Shown one piece after another: positions 10,661 through 22,259 of a DNA stretch of 64,000 nt (position 1 is the stretch's first letter; each line of letters opens with the position of its first letter). The notes under the pieces were generated by a model. The model was not told where the DNA came from, did not search any database, and saw nothing but the letters and a program-made list of their open reading frames with translations. Source of the stretch: Tetracentron sinense (Eukaryota; Streptophyta; Magnoliopsida; Trochodendrales; Trochodendraceae). The stretch covers positions 30,284,505 through 30,348,504 of the forward strand of contig CM026571.1 of assembly GCA_015143295.1 (NCBI GenBank), read 5' to 3'. A program made the position numbers and the translations under genes.

Positions 10661-11108
10661 CCGACTGTGCTTATTTTTTCCTTTTTCTTCTATTTCCTTC
10701 TCTTTTCTTCCTTCCTTGCTTTAGTGTTAACCCTTAAACACTTGGGGTCTTCTCTCTTGACTTCTTAACACATTTAAAATAACTTAACCCCACTTAGTAA
10801 TACAAAACAAATCATGATTATTATTAAACACGCATGTAACAGTTACAAATACTATTCACAACACTATTCACTGTGCTGAGAACTTTAGTTTTAGGGTTCT
10901 ACAAAATTTTAAACAAAAAGACAAAGCAAAGTAGTGAGACCCACAAAGAGTGTCATACTATTTTGTTTGCATGTATAAAAGTAAGGGAGAGTGGACAACC
11001 AGAAAGTGGACATAGCATTGCTCAAAAATTAAAACTTCTAAATTCCAACTGAAGTTAAAAGAGCAATTAAAGGAGCTATGAAGTTCTAACCAATGTTTAA
11101 AGGGCAAT

Positions 11109-11745
11109 TGTAGAGACCCGTGATTATTTTCTTGTTATTCGTGGAATTGTGTTAAATTATAAATAAATGTGTTTAATTTAAATTCATGAATCTTATGAAA
11201 AATTTATGTTTACCGTCTCGAATAAGAAAACTCATTTATTTCGTTAATTCTAACTTGTTATAATGAATAAATTACATGAAAAGAAAGCTAGTTAAAAAGT
11301 AGCAAAAGATTTTTGAAAAAAAAGGAGTTGATCGGCACAATGGCCGATCAATCGCCCACCAGCGGCGATCAATTGACGGTGGTGACGACGATCAATCACC
11401 TTCCGACGGCGATCGATCGCCCGACGCGGTGATCTTTGCGAGTTTGCACGATTTTTCAACTTTTTGAGTTCATAGGACCCCTAACACTATAAATAATCCT
11501 TATGTTCGTGAGTTGAGGGTTTCTAATGCTTTCTAAACCTAAGATAGAGAAAAAAAAGTTATTTTAAGAAATCTAAGAGAGAAAATCAAAGGTTTTGCAA
11601 GGAGAAGAGCGTGAAGGCTAGATCAAGCTCATTTCGTATGCGTTTGACCGTAAGGAAGCAACCAGAAGAGGTAAACGAGCCGAGTGGAGTTGCACTCAAC
11701 TGCCTTGAAGCAAGCTCACTCAAATTTAACCTCTTACAACCTTTT
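11109..11745 (+). mobile_element. Truncated gypsy LTR, 5' part
   Basis: It begins TGTAGAGACCCGTGA, like the LTR at 40033, and carries a cluster of GATCAATC/GATCGATCGCCC motifs at 11327-11435, then TATAAATA at 11488. Similarity to LTR sequence fades near 11745, before any CA end, so the 3' half is missing. Confidence 0.65.
11327..11435 (+). promoter_or_regulatory. GATCGATC-type motif cluster before LTR TATA box
   Basis: At least four variants are present: GGCCGATCAATCGCCC, GCGATCAATTGACGG, ACGATCAATCACC and GCGATCGATCGCCC. The cluster ends about 50 bp before TATAAATA (11488). Confidence 0.55.
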
Positions 11746-11815
11746 TTTTTTAACTCTTTAGAAAAATTTATAGTTTAATAAAGCGTGAGCGAAAAAAAAA
11801 AGGTGAAGGGTATTT

Positions 11816-12832
11816 AAGTAATTAAAAGGTTGAGGTCTAATGGGCCATGTAGGGATGGTGTAAACGAGCCGAGTGCTGCTCAAGCTCAGCTCGTTACATA
11901 TATATGCTGGCTCAACCTCTCGAGCTCAATTCGAACCCTCAAATGCTAGCTTGAGCTCAGCTCGTCTATAATTAATCGAGCTCGAGCCGGCTCATGAGCT
12001 TCCAGTATTATTTTGGGCTTGTTTACCCTAATTTTAACAAAAAGAATTTAAATCAAAATCCTAAGAGTTAAACCTGCTCATGAGATTCTCCCTAAAAAAA
12101 AAATATCTTAAGAATTAAATATAGTTATTCTCGTGACTCTAATTGAAGAAACATGATATAAAGAATCTAAATATTTTTAAAGATGAAGTTACCTTTTAAA
12201 TTTTACCAGAAGAAAAATTTATATTCAAGTTTCTTAACTTCTATATGAAAACTAATATTATTATGGTATTATAAGTAATACAATAAAATTAATCCAATTG
12301 AGCTCATTGCTTATATTCGGCTTGATTAACAGACGTGCTCAATCATTTAGTTCGGTTCGGCTCGACTCAACGAGTGCAAATACCCAACTCAAGTTCAACT
12401 CATTTCGATACGAATCGAGCTGACTCACTAACTGGATTGGCTCATTGACAGCCCTGGTCCATGCCTCTTTCTAAAAAGTTTGAATGCGACAGCCCTTGTG
12501 AATCACCGGATAAATTGGGGGTACCTTTGTACATTTAATTGAGTAGACAAGAGAAAAGTTATGGTTGGCCTTTTGCTCCCATTCATTAAATATGAGAGAA
12601 GGAAAGATACATGGTGATGAAGAAGTGTCGTAAATGAGAAAAGTTAGTAGCTGTTGGACTGCATGTTGAGTCGAGTGGTTATTATTAAAAGCGGCCCTCC
12701 TACTTACTCTTTAAGTGCGCATTCTTCCAAGATTTCCAACCACTCTATTTTATCACAATCTTTTATTTATATATATATATTCTATTGTGAGGCCAATCTA
12801 TGTATCCGTCTTTAGGGCGGTATCCAACATAA
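11816..12832 (+). repeat. Local duplication, copy 1 (with MITE inside)
   Basis: 11816-11849 joined to 12464-12832 matches 15152-15561 along its length (shared text includes ATGCCTCTTTCT, AATTGGGGGTAC, AATTGAGTAGACAAGAGAAAA, GAAGAAGTGTCGTAAATGAG and TTGGACTGCATGT). The copies differ by scattered substitutions and small indels. Confidence 0.8.
11850..12455. mobile_element. hAT-type MITE with 8-bp TSD
   Basis: The left end TAGGGATGGTGTAAACGAGCC and the right end (reverse complement AGGGCTGTCAATGAGCC) form imperfect TIRs; the interior is rich in GAGCTCGAGC-like text. It is flanked by GGGCCATG (11842-11849) and GGTCCATG (12456-12463), an 8-bp duplication with one mismatch, as hAT elements make. 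A duplicated copy of the flanks at about 15152-15560 lacks the element. Confidence 0.8.
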
Positions 12833-12849
12833 GAGGGTAAGGTAATAAG

Positions 12850-13158
12850 CATTGTTTTGACAACCGGGCTTGGCATCGAACCAATAGGGTGGCCGGTTTC
12901 TGGTTCGACCATGTATTTTTTACAAAAACATATAATAAAAAATTCATTTTTTCCTAATTATTCCGAGTTTTGATCCATTCCGTCCGATTCTGACCAGTTC
13001 CCAACCGGTTATGCCACCGGTTCTACTGATTTTGACCAGTTCTGGCTGGTTCTCAAATAGTTCCGATTTTGAGGGTTTTGGGAACCAGCAAGGGGGCCGG
13101 ATCCCGGTTCCATCGGTTCAACCAGCCGGTCCGGTCCGGTCCGATTCTAACAACACTA
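12850..13158. mobile_element. MITE, probably hAT type
   Basis: Ends CATTGTTTTGACAACCGG and, inverted, TAGTGTTGTTAGAATCGG are imperfect TIRs. The interior is rich in ACCGGTT/GGTCCGG text. Flanks are GTAATAAG (12842-12849) and GGAATAAG (13159-13166), an 8-bp duplication with one mismatch. Confidence 0.6.
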
Positions 13159-14936
13159 GGAATAAGTATTTCTTATTCAATTAATAAATAAATATGAGAT
13201 GGATAATAAAAGTTTTATCCATTTTTAAATAGGTATTGTAAGAATAAAGAGTATTTTATTCTATCATATTACTCGATTATTCGAAGATAAGTTTCGAATA
13301 TAAGTTTATGGCATGGGATTACCTATGAGTATGGCGCACGCAAGGCCCAACCTCGAGCATCCATTCATCATCCAGCATGTGATGCTAAAAAAGAGAAGTC
13401 ATTTTATTTTCTCCTCCGTTATTTGACTTCTCCCCACTTGATATTTCTCTTTTTTTAACACCACATGGCAGATGATGAATGAATGCCCGAGACTGGTGCA
13501 AACTAGATGGATGACAGGATATAATTTTGAGGAGTGCTAGTTGTACTCTCACTCATTTTCCACTCTCAATTCACGCAATCAAGTGTCCCCAACTTTTTTA
13601 AAATTATGTGCTTTAATGTTAAAAAATGTTTTAATAGTTTACTTTTATGAAACTTGTTCGGTTAAGGCCGAGAGTAGAAAAATTCAGAGAGTGAGACTAA
13701 CACTTTTTAATTTTTGTAAGAGTATATTGTTATTTTGTATATGATTTAAGTTTTATGAGATGGCCTGTTAAGTTGAATTTTTTTTTTTTCTTCTTATTTT
13801 GTAGTTTGGTGACTTTGCTGTTAATTGTTTGTTTAAATAGGAATCATTTGTGATATGAAATATGTAATTTATTTGATTTAACATAAGATTACTAGGTATT
13901 ACCCGATTACCCACTATTTACCCAATTATCCTAATACCCAACAGGTAAATTACATTAAAACATGTACTATTTCGAGGTGATTATTTTACTTATTTAATTT
14001 ATCATTCGATGGGTAATTAAAAATCTTTATCCTACCAATGATTTAAAATATCGGTATTGAGAGTCGTTTCGTTAAGTCCAAATTAGGATACAGATCTGAT
14101 AGATACGATAAAAAAAAAATTTCGAAACGCTTCGATACACAAGGAAAACTTTGATATGTTACATAAAACTGCATTGAATGCAAATATAAGCTAAAAATAA
14201 ATTAAATGAAGACATCTAATTATATTTATAATCATACGTACATATAAGAGTTAAGAATTTTTTAAGTTAAAAAATACCTGCATGCTGATAAATAGTTATA
14301 AAAAATACAAACCATAGTCACTTAGTCTAGTATAAAAAAGACAATCTAGATATTAAGATCTTACATTCAATGAGTTAAATAAGAATGTATTGAATTACAA
14401 GCATAAATTATAAGTTTGAATGTTAATTTTTTTTATGCTAAACTGTTATACTGTTAGTTGACTCTTTGACCATGAAAATGAAAATATCTTTAAATATTAA
14501 AATATGAAATTGTTTTTGTCAAACTTTTAGGTTTTTGTAATGTTTTGATATAGTACAGTTTATAAAATTTTACTATTTGATAAATATTTTACCATTTAAA
14601 GTTGAAATTTTGACATACTCTCTAAAAGACACTACATAAAGGATTTTGTTTTTAAAATAGAAAGTTGACTTTTTATTATTTATAAATTTGGATCTAGAAA
14701 AAAAATTATTGAATTAAAATTAGAGGTATAACCTTATTTATAATAGTTTAAGTAAATAGTTTTATTTATGTCAGAAAAGTGTGCGTATTGAATATGTGCG
14801 GTAGATCCTAGTGTAAATAAAAGGAGATAAAATAAATTTAACTAAAAAATTCTTCGTATCAAAAGGTATCAAGCATGTATCAGGACCGATACACATACAA
14901 TAAGGGGAATTTTAATCTTCTGCAGGTATTAGAGTA
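13159..14936. other. Very AT-rich intergenic DNA
   Basis: I see no gene, TE terminus or tandem array. It has long A/T-biased tracts, short homopolymers (poly-T 13780-13790, poly-A 14110-14119) and scattered direct repeats of only a few bases. It may be old decayed TE sequence. Confidence 0.5.
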
Positions 14937-15120
14937 AGGAAAATAGTTAACGTATCTATGATTCCCATTTTAAAATGGAATGACCGATCCTCATTGGTCC
15001 ACGCCCTGATTTTAAATACTCATCTACTATGGTTAAGATTCACTCATTTCTGGGGTTAATCAATCCATCGAGGGTTAAAAGGTGTTAAAAAGGGACACGA
15101 GGACTAGGGTAAGATATAAA
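14937..15120. repeat. Dispersed satellite/MITE family copy
   Basis: It begins AAAATAGTTAACGTATC, has CCCATTTTAAAATGGAATGACC and the monomer text CTATGGTTAAGATTCACTC, and ends near GGGACACGAGGACTAGGG. The 18717-18975 copy has the same parts in reverse order, indicating an element of about 200-270 bp. Confidence 0.5.
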
Positions 15121-15151
15121 ACCGACATGGTTTTCCTAAGCACTGCTCTTT

Positions 15152-15467
15152 GAGTAATTAGAAGGTTGACGTAAACGGGATCTACCATGCCTCTTTCTGA
15201 AAAGTTGGATTTGGCAGATCTGTGAATCACGGGATAATTGGGGGTACTTTGTAAAATTAATTGAGTAGACAAGAGAAAAGGAATGGTTGGCTTTTAGCTC
15301 TCATTAAATATGAGAGAGGGAAAGATAAATGCGATGAAGAAGTGTCGTAAATGAGAAAAGGTATTAGCCGTTGGACTGCATGTCTAGTCGTGTGGTTCTT
15401 ATAAAAATTGGGCCCTCCAAATTACTTTTAAAGTACGCATTCTTCTAAGATTTCCATTTTAACCCAA

Positions 15468-15514
<47 letters not shown>

Positions 15515-15561
15515 TATTATTAGGGCAATTTAGGTAATCGTTTTTAGAGCGGTACCCAATT
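15152..15561 (+). repeat. Local duplication, copy 2 (empty site for the MITE)
   Basis: This matches 11816-12832 but reads straight through the MITE position (about 15179-15188, GGATCTACCATG). It ends near the AT microsatellite and the text TTTAGAGCGGTACCCAA. Confidence 0.8.
15471..15513. repeat. (AT)n microsatellite
   Basis: About 20 uninterrupted AT dinucleotides after a CTCTCT run. The duplicate at 12766-12780 has only about seven, showing length change since duplication. Confidence 0.95.
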
Positions 15562-15668
15562 TGTTTTTGTTTTTTCTTTCTCTCAATAATAAATATCATT
15601 TATTTATTTCAGTAACAATGTTATTATAATAATAAAATAGATAAATAATTAAAGGAAAATAGTTAACT

Positions 15669-15748
15669 GACCCATGGATCCCATTAGCTAACCTAAGGCA
15701 TCCACCAATGGGTGGATGGCTTAGGTTAGTTAATGGGATCCATGGGTC
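15669..15748. repeat. 80-nt foldback, near-perfect hairpin
   Basis: Two 38-base arms (starting GACCCATGGATCCCATTA) are separated by AATG; 36 of 38 positions are complementary. Pieces of the arms (GACCCATGG, ATGGGATCCA) also occur at about 18724 and 18950, so it belongs to a foldback MITE family. Confidence 0.8.
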
Positions 15749-16577
15749 CGCCTATCACTACTCATAATTAAAAGAATCATTAGATTTTTATTAATATTCT
15801 AATCTCATGAGACACGGTGAGCCACCGGGAACAATATAGTTATGAGTGTAGGATTGGCGTTGGTTGGGTTAATGAACATGTCATTTCGTGTCTTGGCTGC
15901 AAAGGTTATTTTGTCGTGTAATAACTATTTTCAATATCTGCGTTGCCCCTTCCGTTGTGGTAGCTCAGCTCCAATCGGCTTCGCTATTTGGGTTATTAAT
16001 AGATAGGGAAGTGCTAGACCGAACCGAATATAGATCTATCGGATCGGATAGGATATGGATCCCAGATCTTGAATTCGATTATAATTTGATTGGATTTAGA
16101 TTTATAGTGATCCGATCCAATTAAAATCTGATTAGATTAGATTTATATATAACAATAATAATATTTATATAATTTTATAAATACACTATAATATTAAGCA
16201 TAATTTTTTTATTTTTTAAATTAAAAAATTAATTTTTAGATATATTAATGTTAATCGTGTCAGATTCGAATCTTGAATAAGAAGTCGGATTCAGATTGGG
16301 TAAATCATAATCCAACAGATCTCGGACCGGGTTCAGATTCTGAATCGAGCCGAATTCGAATCGAGGCATATCTGATCTAAATCTGATCCGTTTACAACCC
16401 TAGGTGGGGCCAACCACTTATCTACATGTAAATAAGTATTTTAGGGGCCGCTATGGGTCGGATCAGGTTGAGTCGGGTTTCCATCAACTCGAACCTGGTT
16501 GGCTAGAAGTAATGTCAACAAGGACACAATCTCTTTATAAATTGGGTTAAGAATTGTAAATCCAAATCCAGCCAATT
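15749..16577. other. Intergenic with a GGATCGGAT-rich MITE
   Basis: About 16005-16405 is dense in ATCGGATCGGAT/TCCGATCC text and ends TTTACAACCCTA, resembling the element at 32113-32575 that begins TAGGGCTGTCAATGG; both look like the same hAT-like MITE type. I see nothing in the rest. Confidence 0.5.
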
Positions 16578-16810
16578 TGTCGCACCCCAAAATATCATGT
16601 TTGTCAATGAGACCTTAAGCCCGTGACAGTGCATATCTATATAACATAATTAACATAAAAGACATGTTAAATGTGAGTCTCAAAAATTCTCTATCATATA
16701 AACTTCAATATAGAAACTGTAGATCAACTAACAGAATAATCTGATCACCCATATGATCTCAAAGTTAGAAATTAAAACTAAGCAACATCTTTAATTATCA
16801 CACTGAACTT

Positions 16811-17140
16811 CTATGACAACCCGAACCCTCAGATTTCCTGTATTTCGGGTACAAGACGCACCACGGTTTGTGAATCGATGTGTGATGAGCCTAGCACGAC
16901 TGTTTAGCCGCCCAGGCAGTGGGCTAACACGCACCGGGTGGGTATCTCCTAGTTTTACTTGTAATTATTGGACACCGAATCTGATAACTAGAACCCACGG
17001 TTAAACCCAAACACTTTCCCATGGATTTTGAGTAGGGAAAGTAACACCCTAATATTTATAAATATTAATCTTTAATTAATTATACTTAATTAAAGGTCAT
17101 TCTGACCCTAGGATTTTATTCCAAAAATCTGGGTCGTTAC
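16811..17140 (-). mobile_element. Short nested LTR-like unit (about 330 bp)
   Basis: On the minus strand it begins TGTAACGACCCAG and ends near GGTTGTCA, with LTR-like ends. The flanks share AACTTC (left of the unit and right after it), though the exact boundary is ambiguous. Its size suggests a TRIM-like solo LTR. The open frame on the plus strand inside it is not credible as a gene. Confidence 0.45.
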
Positions 17141-18357
17141 AACTTCCATGTCATTTCACATATTACATCCATTTCAACTTAAATAAAAAAGAACTAACTA
17201 AATATTGGATCAGTAATATGGATAATGATCTAGATCCACTTCAGTCGCCTGAAAGTCACCTTCTTGCTCTTCTAAGTAATCTTCCTCAATCCAAGATCCC
17301 GTAACACAAATATCGAATCCTCCCGAACTTGCTGACATCAAAAGTATAGATGGGCAAACAAAAGTTTAGTGTATACAAAGTCTAACTAACAAAACCATAG
17401 CATATAATCATAGTCATATTTAATCATAAATAAACTTATCTTACAGTTTATCTGCGGAAACATGTAAATATAGCATCATTCATTCATGGCATATTGAGAC
17501 TCGTGACTTGTGTAAATATGTAAGATTTGTGTGTGTTCATGTAATCATGTGTACCAATGCATGTAAGATGATTTGACAACACCTGTAACATGAAATTCCT
17601 CAATGACATGTAACATGAATGATCCCCCATGACATGTAATATGATAGTTCTCAATGACATGTAATCATAACGGTGCTTGACTCGTGAGACATATACTTAT
17701 AATAAGTATTAGGCGGTGCAATATGTGCTTGAGTGTCATGGTTAACCTTCATCTAGGTTATTCCTTAGATTTCAATATCAAATCATTAAAACTCTACCAA
17801 AGCCACCAATATAATGATGGTTAGAGAATTTGAGGTCATTAATATCATTCTCTAAGTATTAGTCTATCCGAAATTCAACTAACAATAGATGCATAATTAC
17901 ATATAATTTACATGGAGATCATATAAGGATATTTTTATCATATATGAAATAGAATCACAATTATAATTTCAATTTCTAAATTTCATCATCATTCAATCAA
18001 ATCCCTTTCTCCATGTTCAGGCATACAAACATCATGACATAAGAGCATGTAAAGATCAAATCTCATCTTAGAATACTTATCTTATATGTATTATTTGGTT
18101 AAAACAGTGTATAGTACATTTCTTGATCGTTTCCTTTATAATAGGATTAAATGTGATCTTTAAGTTTTTTTTTCTTTTTCAATGAAAGCTCTTTGAAAAA
18201 TCATAGGTTTTTCTCTCCCTTGCTCTCTAATAAGTCTTTAAATGATAAAAACCCCAATATTAAACGAGTTTAAGGTCTATTCATAGACTAAGGGTCTTTA
18301 GAGACTTCTAATTCTCAGAAATTCGGATTTAGAAAGTGTTTTCTGGGTAAAACACTT

Positions 18358-18490
18358 ACGGGCGGTCGATTGGATGTGGTCAGTTGACCCGTTTGATCGG
18401 CGGTCAACCGAATGTGCTTGGGAGGCTATTGTTTGTGCACTACACACTTTTCCCACCATGCGATTGATCGTGTGTAGGGCGGTCGACTGA
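18358..18490 (-). promoter_or_regulatory. GTCGA/GATC motif cluster upstream of LTR TATA-like box
   Basis: The cluster carries GGGCGGTCGATTGG, GTCAGTTGACCCG, TGATCGGCGGTCAACCG, GCGATTGATCG and GGGCGGTCGACTG, all variants on palindromic cores. It ends about 70 bp before TATGAATA in the minus-strand direction. Confidence 0.5.
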
Positions 18491-18716
18491 ATTGCCATAC
18501 ACTTGGTTGTTTTGCTACTTTTCTTCTTCTCAATCCTTGGTTATTAATCATGCATCATCTATAAACATAATTAGAGATTAAATGCAATGTTTTGACACAT
18601 AATTAATGTTTTCATTTAATTCATACAAGATTCAGTACATGAAAGTTTTGGGTCTCTACACAATTAATGACCCATCAACCCGTAACTTTTTGTCTAACCC
18701 ATTTATTTTAGAGCAA

Positions 18717-18975
18717 TGATAAGCTGACCCATGGGTCCGTTTCATATCTTACCCCGAGTCCTCGTGTCATTTTTGACACCCCTTTAACCTTGGTTAAGTT
18801 TAACTAAATTAAAACTAAGATTTTATTTTTATTTTTGTGAAAAACCATGGTTGGATTGCTTAACCCTAGGGGTGAGTGAATCTTAAACACAGTAGGTAAG
18901 TATTTAAAATTGGGGCATGTACCAATGAGGACTAGCCATTCCGTTTCAAAATGGGATCCACGAGTACATTAACTA
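18717..18975. repeat. Dispersed MITE-like family copy
   Basis: Starts with AAGCTGACCCATGGGTCCG and ends CAAAATGGGATCCACGAGTACATTAAC, with the satellite monomer text (CCCTAGGGGTGAGTGAATCTTAA) inside. It is the clearest single-copy form of the repeat that is tandem at 4606-5470. Confidence 0.55.
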
Positions 18976-20483
18976 TTTTCTTTTATTTTATAATTTTTAA
19001 AATACATTTCAACTTTTATTTCAAAAGACTTGTGATTCTCACGTTGTAATTGAACTTGAGGAGTCCGGTTACATCACAAAAGCCTCGCTCTTTTAATTCT
19101 AGTTGATCTTTAGAGTTTATTTTTTTTCTTCTAAAATCCAAAGTTAGATGGTCGGATTGTAAGAGAGTGAATTTTAACCACAGTTAAAGGGTACTAAAAG
19201 GAACACGTGACGACTGTGGGTCCGGTTACAACTTGAGATAAATTCGAGTCATTTAGGAAAAAAAATAAGAAAAGAAACTGTTATTCTGACTCTAAGAGCA
19301 TTCCTAGTAGCCTCACCAAATTTTACTCACCAAAATAGCCAAAACTCACAAAAAGTTATTTTGGTGAGCCATGCACTTTTTTAAAACACTCCCAATAGCC
19401 TCACCATTTTAACAAAAATAAGGAGAGAGAGAATTAATATTTTATTATTTGTGTGGGAAAACGAAAAAGGAAGGGAGAGGGAAACATTATTTTAGGGTGA
19501 CACAATGAGCACACCACTATTTACTCATCGGACACCATTTATATTACTTACTAACTGGACACCATTAAAATATAACAAATTCTACGAGCACACCAAGAGT
19601 AAAAAAATATATATACAATTTCTACTTATACACCATTTTAAGGGAAATACTTTTTCCCGCGTGCGCCTTTATATCATCTCATGTGTCCCTTTTTAATTCT
19701 CACTAATAGTTGTTAAGATTCACTCACCTCTAGAGTTCTTTCATATAACCTAGGTTTTTAGAAGAAAAAAAATATAGGAAATATATTAATCTTAAACATA
19801 CTAACATTAGGTAGATTGAGCTTAACCATAGTTAAAGAGGCTATATAAGCTACCACGTGTCAATTTTAATACCCATTAACTATGGTTAAATTCACTCACC
19901 CTTAGGGTTCACCCATATAAGTCGCCATGTGTCCAATTTTATTGAAAGAGTAACTTGGTAGCCCTGCGACCACCGTGAAACAATTGTTTCTGTAAGATTA
20001 TCAATATAAAAAATAAGCACAAAACATATAGAAGGAGACAACATATGGAAGGAGACGAAAAGGGATATAAAAGGAGAAAACATTGAAAAGATTACTTCTA
20101 TAAAAGGAGAAGATTGTTTGCTAGGAGAGTTTTTAGTAAGGTTTTGGGAATTTGGGGTGTGGGTGCACATAGAAATACAAACTATAAAAAAAATGGAAGT
20201 TGTTTTTTTAAATGATGTCTAGTTAGTAAATAGTAGTGTGCTCGTAACAATACCCTTATTTTATTGTTTGTGCTGGACCATAATAAAGGAAGGGAGAGAG
20301 AAATTTTTATTTTATTATTTGTGTGGGCCTACAAAAAGGAGGGAAAAAGAAATTTTAGCTTTGATAAGTGTACAGCTCACCAAACTTGGTGAGAATTGTA
20401 TTCACTAAGCTCAAATCTTTATTTTGCTGAGTTCTGGTTAGTCTATCGGAGAAAATTCTTAACTAATTTTAGGAATGCTCCAA
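18976..20483. other. Repeat-rich intergenic: satellite pieces and a MITE pair
   Basis: Monomer fragments lie at about 19130-19260 and 19690-19930. A TIR pair, GAGCATTCCTAGTAGCC near 19298 and its inverted partner TTTTAGGAATGCTCC near 20468-20482, brackets about 1.2 kb and probably represents a MITE with later insertions. No gene is supported. Confidence 0.4.
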
Positions 20484-21094
20484 AAGAAAGGGGGGGGAGT
20501 TGAGTTGAGTAGATTTCCTGGCTAGGCTAAACGGCTAAGCATTGGGAGTTGGAAAGCCTCTTTTTAGAAAGGTAGGGCTACGTAAGGCAAAAACCTTTAT
20601 GGGTAGCAACAGTCTTTGACAAAGAGATGACATGGAACAGCTTTTTGTAATTAAAGAGATTCTTCCCCCCTCCCTTGTAGCCGAGTTGTTGCTTTGGAAT
20701 ACGCGATAGGCTGTTATTGAGAAACCAAAAGTTTCTGCCCAGTTGTCTTCACGTCAGTGGGGTCCGATCATCTAACTCTTTACTTGTCTCCAAGACTCTT
20801 TCCAGCCAATTTTTTATTTATTATTATTATATAATCAATTTTAATTCAATTGTATTGTTATAAATTCAAATATGATTTTATAATGAACAGATTTTACTTA
20901 GATTTTGTATCCAGTCCAGCGAATCAATAATAAGATTAAGATCCTGTATAATTTGTTCAGATCTGATTAATCGACAACTTGTGGTATATGCACACCACCA
21001 ATAAATCAGTTTCCATACAATCACCGCATCTTTCCCTATCTACATATCTAAAAAGGATCCATAAAGATCCAAAGAGAATCAATCACTCACGGCT
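20484..21094. other. Intergenic, nothing recognised
   Basis: AT-rich with a TTATTATTATATAA stretch near 20816-20835. No TE end, RNA gene or coding frame that I can support. Confidence 0.5.
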
Positions 21095-21099
21095 CACAC

Positions 21100-21805
21100 T
21101 GTTGGAAAAATTGACCCGATAAGGGATTTACCATATGTTAGTGAATGAGAATTGACCCAACAAAGAAACCCGGAGTGCGAGCCGCTTGACCCGGAAAATG
21201 GGCAATGTGTGGCAAATTTTTTTGACCCATATCTTGACCCAAATAATTCTAGGTATGGATATGAGCTTTTGGGCTTAGACGTCCGTTGGTGTTTCAATAA
21301 CTGAATTTTCTATCTGTTTTAATGTCTTTTCAGGAAAGTCATCTCAATTCGAACAGACATAAGGGAGTCTATTAATTCGAACAGACATACGAGAGTCTAT
21401 GTAATAAACTCCTATTCCTTCATTCAAAGTATCGGTTTTCTTTTTTTGAAGAATCAATTGCATATCTCTCTCTCTCTCTCCTTATTATTGTTGTTCGAGT
21501 ACATACTTTGATCGGTTCATTAGGTTCTGCAGACTGTAGTGCTACTTTTATAGAACCGAAATCTGTTCTATCTTGGGAAACGATTACTTTTTAACCTTAA
21601 GCACCGAGAGGGAGTAAATTCGTTTTAAGGAAACTATGATTTTAAGGAAACTGGGCTCGGAATTATTATTTTCTTCTTGTTTATTGTTATTTCAACTTGC
21701 TAGAAATTCTGTAAGTTCTTATTTTATTATTTCAGTTTCCTTGTTCTTTTAAAATTGATCCTAAAATATTCATTTAATTATATTTTTGTAAATTTTAGAA
21801 CATCA
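21100..21805 (+). mobile_element. Solo LTR, 706 bp, Copia-like
   Basis: It begins TGTTGGAAAAATTGACCCG and ends TTAGAACATCA, with a perfect 5-bp duplication CACAC on both sides (21095-21099 and 21806-21810). Inside, a 28-bp unit starting AATTCGAACAGACATA is repeated twice (about 21355-21410), followed by a CT microsatellite (21468-21481). No internal domains are attached. The superfamily assignment rests on the TGTTGG start and size only. Confidence 0.7.
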
Positions 21806-22154
21806 CACACATCCTTTGGATATATCTTAGAGGAAAGTACGGATATAGGCTCCGTATTATGAAAAAACCCGAATATGGGTTCCGTTTTGAAAATTTTACT
21901 TATGTAGGCTCCAACAGTGATTTTAGTGGAGCACGTGCTTTCCACTATTTTTTTTTCTTCAAAATACCCCTACCCCCATCTCTGTTGGCTGCAACATTCT
22001 GCGACAGAGGTTAAATATTGCAATTCCCTTTCCTTGAAGCGTTCATCCGAAACCAAGCTTTCCCCTTCGTTGCAACGAGCTAAACCCTTCTGCTTCCTCT
22101 GAAACCCTTCAACACAAACTGAGCTAAACTTTTGTGCTTCATCTGAAACCCTTT

Positions 22155-22212
22155 TGAAGAAGAAGAAGTTGAAGAAGAAGAAGAAGAAGAAAAAGAAGAA
22201 CAAGAACATAGG
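22155..22212 (+). other. Non-coding first exon 3' part of transposase gene, GAA-rich, with splice donor
   Basis: A GAA microsatellite (about 22157-22208) leads to a donor GGGTAAGTG (GT at 22213-22214). The mirror position at the other end of the MULE (31256-31308, minus strand) has the same GAA tract and a donor CCTGTAAGT, so the two genes have matching leader exons. The acceptor for this intron is TTGCAG at 23023-23028. Confidence 0.6.
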
Positions 22213-22259
22213 GTAAGTGTTTGATACGTTTTTGATCCATTTTGCGATGGTTACAGTGG

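Larger units (their letters stand above)
8737..10903 (-). mobile_element. Solo LTR, Ty3/gypsy chromovirus (Tekay-like), minus orientation
   Basis: On the minus strand it reads TGTAGAACCC ... GGGTCGTGACA, the TG...CA ends and GGGTCG.TGACA terminus shared by the other gypsy LTRs here. It is flanked by AAATTT on both sides (8731-8736 and 10904-10909). No internal region is attached, so it is a solo LTR from LTR-LTR recombination. On the minus strand a GC-rich cluster of GTCGACCGGCC-like motifs (10428-10660) precedes a TATA box (TATAAATA, 10346-10339). Two adjacent hairpins lie near the 3' end (9096-9133). Confidence 0.8.
8702..11025. mobile_element. Small MITE split by an LTR
   Basis: GAGCAATGCTATGTCCAC at 8701-8718 is matched by its reverse complement GTGGACATAGCATTGCTC near 11008-11025. 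Removing the LTR at 8737-10903 leaves a MITE of about 160 bp whose ends are these TIRs. The flanking duplication is not clear. Confidence 0.55.
16578..18660 (-). mobile_element. Solo LTR, gypsy chromovirus type, minus orientation
   Basis: On the minus strand it reads TGTAGAGACCC ... GGGGTGCGACA. It is flanked by a perfect 5-bp duplication CAATT (16573-16577 and 18661-18665). No internal region remains. A cluster of GGTCGATTGG, GGTCAACCG, GATTGATCG and GGTCGACTG motifs (18358-18490) precedes a TATA-like TATGAATA on the minus strand (18286-18279). Degenerate paired hairpins lie at about 17332-17385. Another short LTR-like unit is nested at 16811-17140. Confidence 0.85.

Noticed and set aside
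16813..17004. 63-codon plus-strand frame
   Set aside because: Contained in the nested LTR-like unit and antisense to it.
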